From the NCBI RefSeq assembly GCF_902806695.1, contig NZ_CADCXN010000053.1:1-49320 (forward strand): a DNA stretch of 49,320 bases, in the 5' to 3' direction. Position 1 is the stretch's first letter, and the number at the start of each line of letters is the position of its first letter. The position numbers were made by a program, and so were the translations under genes. Below are positions 48,135 to 49,320 of this stretch, piece after piece. The notes under the pieces were generated by a model. The model was given only the letters and a program-made list of their open reading frames with translations. It made no database searches and had not been told where the DNA came from. The stretch comes from Candidatus Methylobacter favarea. Its GTDB lineage: Bacteria > Pseudomonadota > Gammaproteobacteria > Methylococcales > Methylomonadaceae.

Positions 48135-48724
48135 CTTTTATCCGGTACTGCACTGACAACCAGATTATTTTCTACTGATTTTACACCTTTAACATTACGC
48201 GCGATTTGCAAGGCTCTATCTATGCTTTGCTGGGAGTCAACCGCACCGCTTAAGCTTGCGACACCACCCACGGTTGTTACACTAATCTGGGTGGACTTGA
48301 GCAAGGGATCGGCCAGAAATTCAGTTTTTATTTTAGTGGTAATAACTGAATCATTGACCACATTTTCCGCGGATTGAGTTTTTGTCCCTATTGATTCTTT
48401 GGTTTTTTCAGCCGATTCCTCAATGGTATCTTTGGCTTTTTCTCCAGCTTCCTCGACTCTTTTCTGTTTATATTCCAAATTTTCTTTGGTGGCCTCAGCT
48501 GACTTGTCAATATTCTCTTTTGCCTGTTCAGCTCTATCCTCTACGGTTTCCTTGGCACCTTCAAGTTTTTCAGTGGTTCTTTCTGTTGATTCATCAATTT
48601 TTTGTTCCGCTTTCTCTTCGGATCCCTGCTGGCAGCCAGCCAATCCCAAAGCAGAGGATAAACACATCACTATAAAAGCTCTTTCCGATATGCTTAAGTG
48701 CCTGTACGCATTTTTAGTTTTCAT
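48131..48724 (-). CDS. BON-domain lipoprotein with LEA-like helical repeats
   Basis: 197 residues. Lipoprotein signal ending LGLAGC (Cys31), a charged Lys/Glu/Ala-rich helical region (about 34-120) built of imperfect 11-residue repeats (EKAEQKIDEST, EKLEGAKETVE, EKAKDTIEESA, EKTKESIG), then an OsmY-like BON domain (about 125-192: NDSVITTKIKTEFLADPLL ... VKGVKSVENNLVV). BON domains bind membranes, and LEA-like repeats are typical of desiccation and osmotic stress proteins. AAGGAAT precedes the ATG. The DUF1207 gene follows with ATGA overlap. Confidence 0.85.
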   Translation of the reverse strand: MKTKNAYRHLSISERAFIVMCLSSALGLAGCQQGSEEKAEQKIDESTERTTEKLEGAKETVEDRAEQAKENIDKSAEATKENLEYKQKRVEEAGEKAKDTIEESAEKTKESIGTKTQSAENVVNDSVITTKIKTEFLADPLLKSTQISVTTVGGVASLSGAVDSQQSIDRALQIARNVKGVKSVENNLVVSAVPDKR

Positions 48725-48831
48725 AGATTTATTCCTTAATTATTTGGTTCAGTAATAAGGGTAAGTTATTAAGGTAGGCTATTCCTAACTGCAGACTCAT
48801 GGTTTGAAGCAAGATTTATATTAAATCCTAA

Positions 48832-48990
48832 TCAGATTCTGCCTAATAAGATCAGCACCAGGAGAATGACCAGTATTAACCCCAGGACTCCACTGGGCCC
48901 ATAACCCCATGCCCGGCTATATGGCCAGGTGGGAATGACCCCTAATAACATCAAGATAATAATTATTAGTAAAATTGTGCCAACGGACAT
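48832..48990 (-). CDS. DUF3309-family small membrane protein
   Basis: 52 residues, MSVGTILLIIIILMLLGVIP followed by TWPYSRAWGYGPSGVLGLIL and VILLVLILLGRI. Two hydrophobic helices flank the invariant PTWPYS-x-WGYGPSG motif that defines DUF3309. ATG 48990 has GGGAG upstream. It lies 107 bases ahead of the BON lipoprotein on the same strand; DUF3309, BON and DUF5670 proteins often share stress loci. Function unknown. Confidence 0.87.
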   Translation of the reverse strand: MSVGTILLIIIILMLLGVIPTWPYSRAWGYGPSGVLGLILVILLVLILLGRI

Positions 48991-49144
48991 AATGTGCTCC
49001 CGATAAGAAAAATGTCAGGATGTGTAACTTTTTAGTTCAGGCAATGTTCCCAAACCTGGTTTAATTCTAACGACAAAATCCAGTTATCGTCTGTTCGCTG
49101 TCGCACATAGCCGCTGTTCCTGATTGAGTAAAATTTTTGCGTAG

Positions 49145-49173
49145 AAAAAACCCGCTTTAATAGCGGGTTTTTT
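49145..49173 (-). terminator. Intrinsic terminator after the OmpA-family gene
   Basis: Stem AAAAAACCCGCT/AGCGGGTTTTTT with a 5-base loop. It is T-rich on both sides, so it can act in both directions, and lies about 40 bases past the ompA-like stop on the minus strand. Confidence 0.85.
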
Positions 49174-49213
49174 TATTACTCTATTGGAAGTCGTGCAGGT
49201 CAAGCCCTGCCAG

Positions 49214-49320
49214 TTAATCCAGCCAGACCAGGACCACCCGGCGGTTTTGGGCGCGGCCTGCTTCGGTGCTGTTATCGGCTATTGGCTGCGATTCGCCATA
49301 GCCTTTGGCAATCATATGGT
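49214..49320 (-). CDS. C-terminal end of an OmpA-family peptidoglycan-binding protein (partial)
   Basis: The last 34 residues before TAA at 49214-49216 read [20 protein letters not shown], then [12 protein letters not shown]. This is the classic end of the OmpA/MotB domain: G-x-GES-P-A-N-x-T-x-x-G-R-x-x-NRRV, with the Arg-Asn-Arg-Arg peptidoglycan-binding turn. The rest of the gene lies beyond the window. It joins the envelope cluster on the same strand. Confidence 0.88.
   Translation of the reverse strand, partial: HMIAKGYGESQPIADNSTEAGRAQNRRVVLVWLD

Overview
The window is chromosomal DNA of a gammaproteobacterium outside the enterics. It carries long, densely packed housekeeping blocks in gene orders typical of that class: metY-rimP-nusA-infB-rbfA-truB-rpsO-pnp; nrdR-ribD-ribE-ribBA-ribH-nusB-thiL-pgpA; and gyrA-serC-pheA-hisC-tyrA/aroA-cmk-rpsA-ihfB, including the TyrA-AroA fusion known from Pseudomonas-like bacteria. 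Moderate AT-richness, oadGAB next to a class V glyoxylate-type aminotransferase, and the protein style would fit a Methylococcales methanotroph. No methane-oxidation gene is present, so that placement is inference only.

Layout. 1-700: the tail of an unknown gene, then the decayed C-terminal part of an integron-type tyrosine recombinase. 730-9560 (minus strand): the translation/RNA-processing operon, driven by a clear sigma70 promoter ahead of initiator tRNA-fMet, with internal terminators after the tRNA and between rpsO and pnp. 9897-15633 (minus): riboflavin synthesis with nusB, thiL, pgpA and nrdR; the GTP cyclohydrolase II half of RibBA has lost its zinc cysteines. 15830-17939 (minus): an NTF2-like protein and an OlsB/OlsA-like acyltransferase pair. 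18187-21000 (plus): radA, a low-molecular-weight phosphatase and a dienelactone hydrolase-like enzyme. 21171-21789 (minus): a frameshifted FitAB/VapBC-type toxin-antitoxin pair.

22009-32949 (plus): gyrA followed by serine and aromatic amino-acid genes, cmk, rpsA and ihfB. 33089-35972: feoABC ferrous-iron uptake with a promoter and Fur-like box. 36046-37707: a solitary HerA-like ATPase. 38115-42739: the Na+-pumping oxaloacetate decarboxylase (oadG-oadA-oadB) and a class V aminotransferase, flanked by two long perfect inverted repeats. 42860-46439: a lipoprotein GH3 beta-glucosidase with a FucP/GluP-type sugar transporter. 46613-49320 (minus): envelope and stress-type proteins (Lmo0937/DUF5670-like, DUF1207, BON lipoprotein, DUF3309) and the end of an OmpA-family gene.

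Most of the window is conserved core. I did not find a convincing new multi-gene system. The points most worth checking are the two decayed modules, the degenerate RibA domain, the natural GyrA Met83, the orphan HerA, the inverted repeats around oad, the glucoside cassette, and the terminal envelope cluster, which includes two genes of only 49 and 52 codons.
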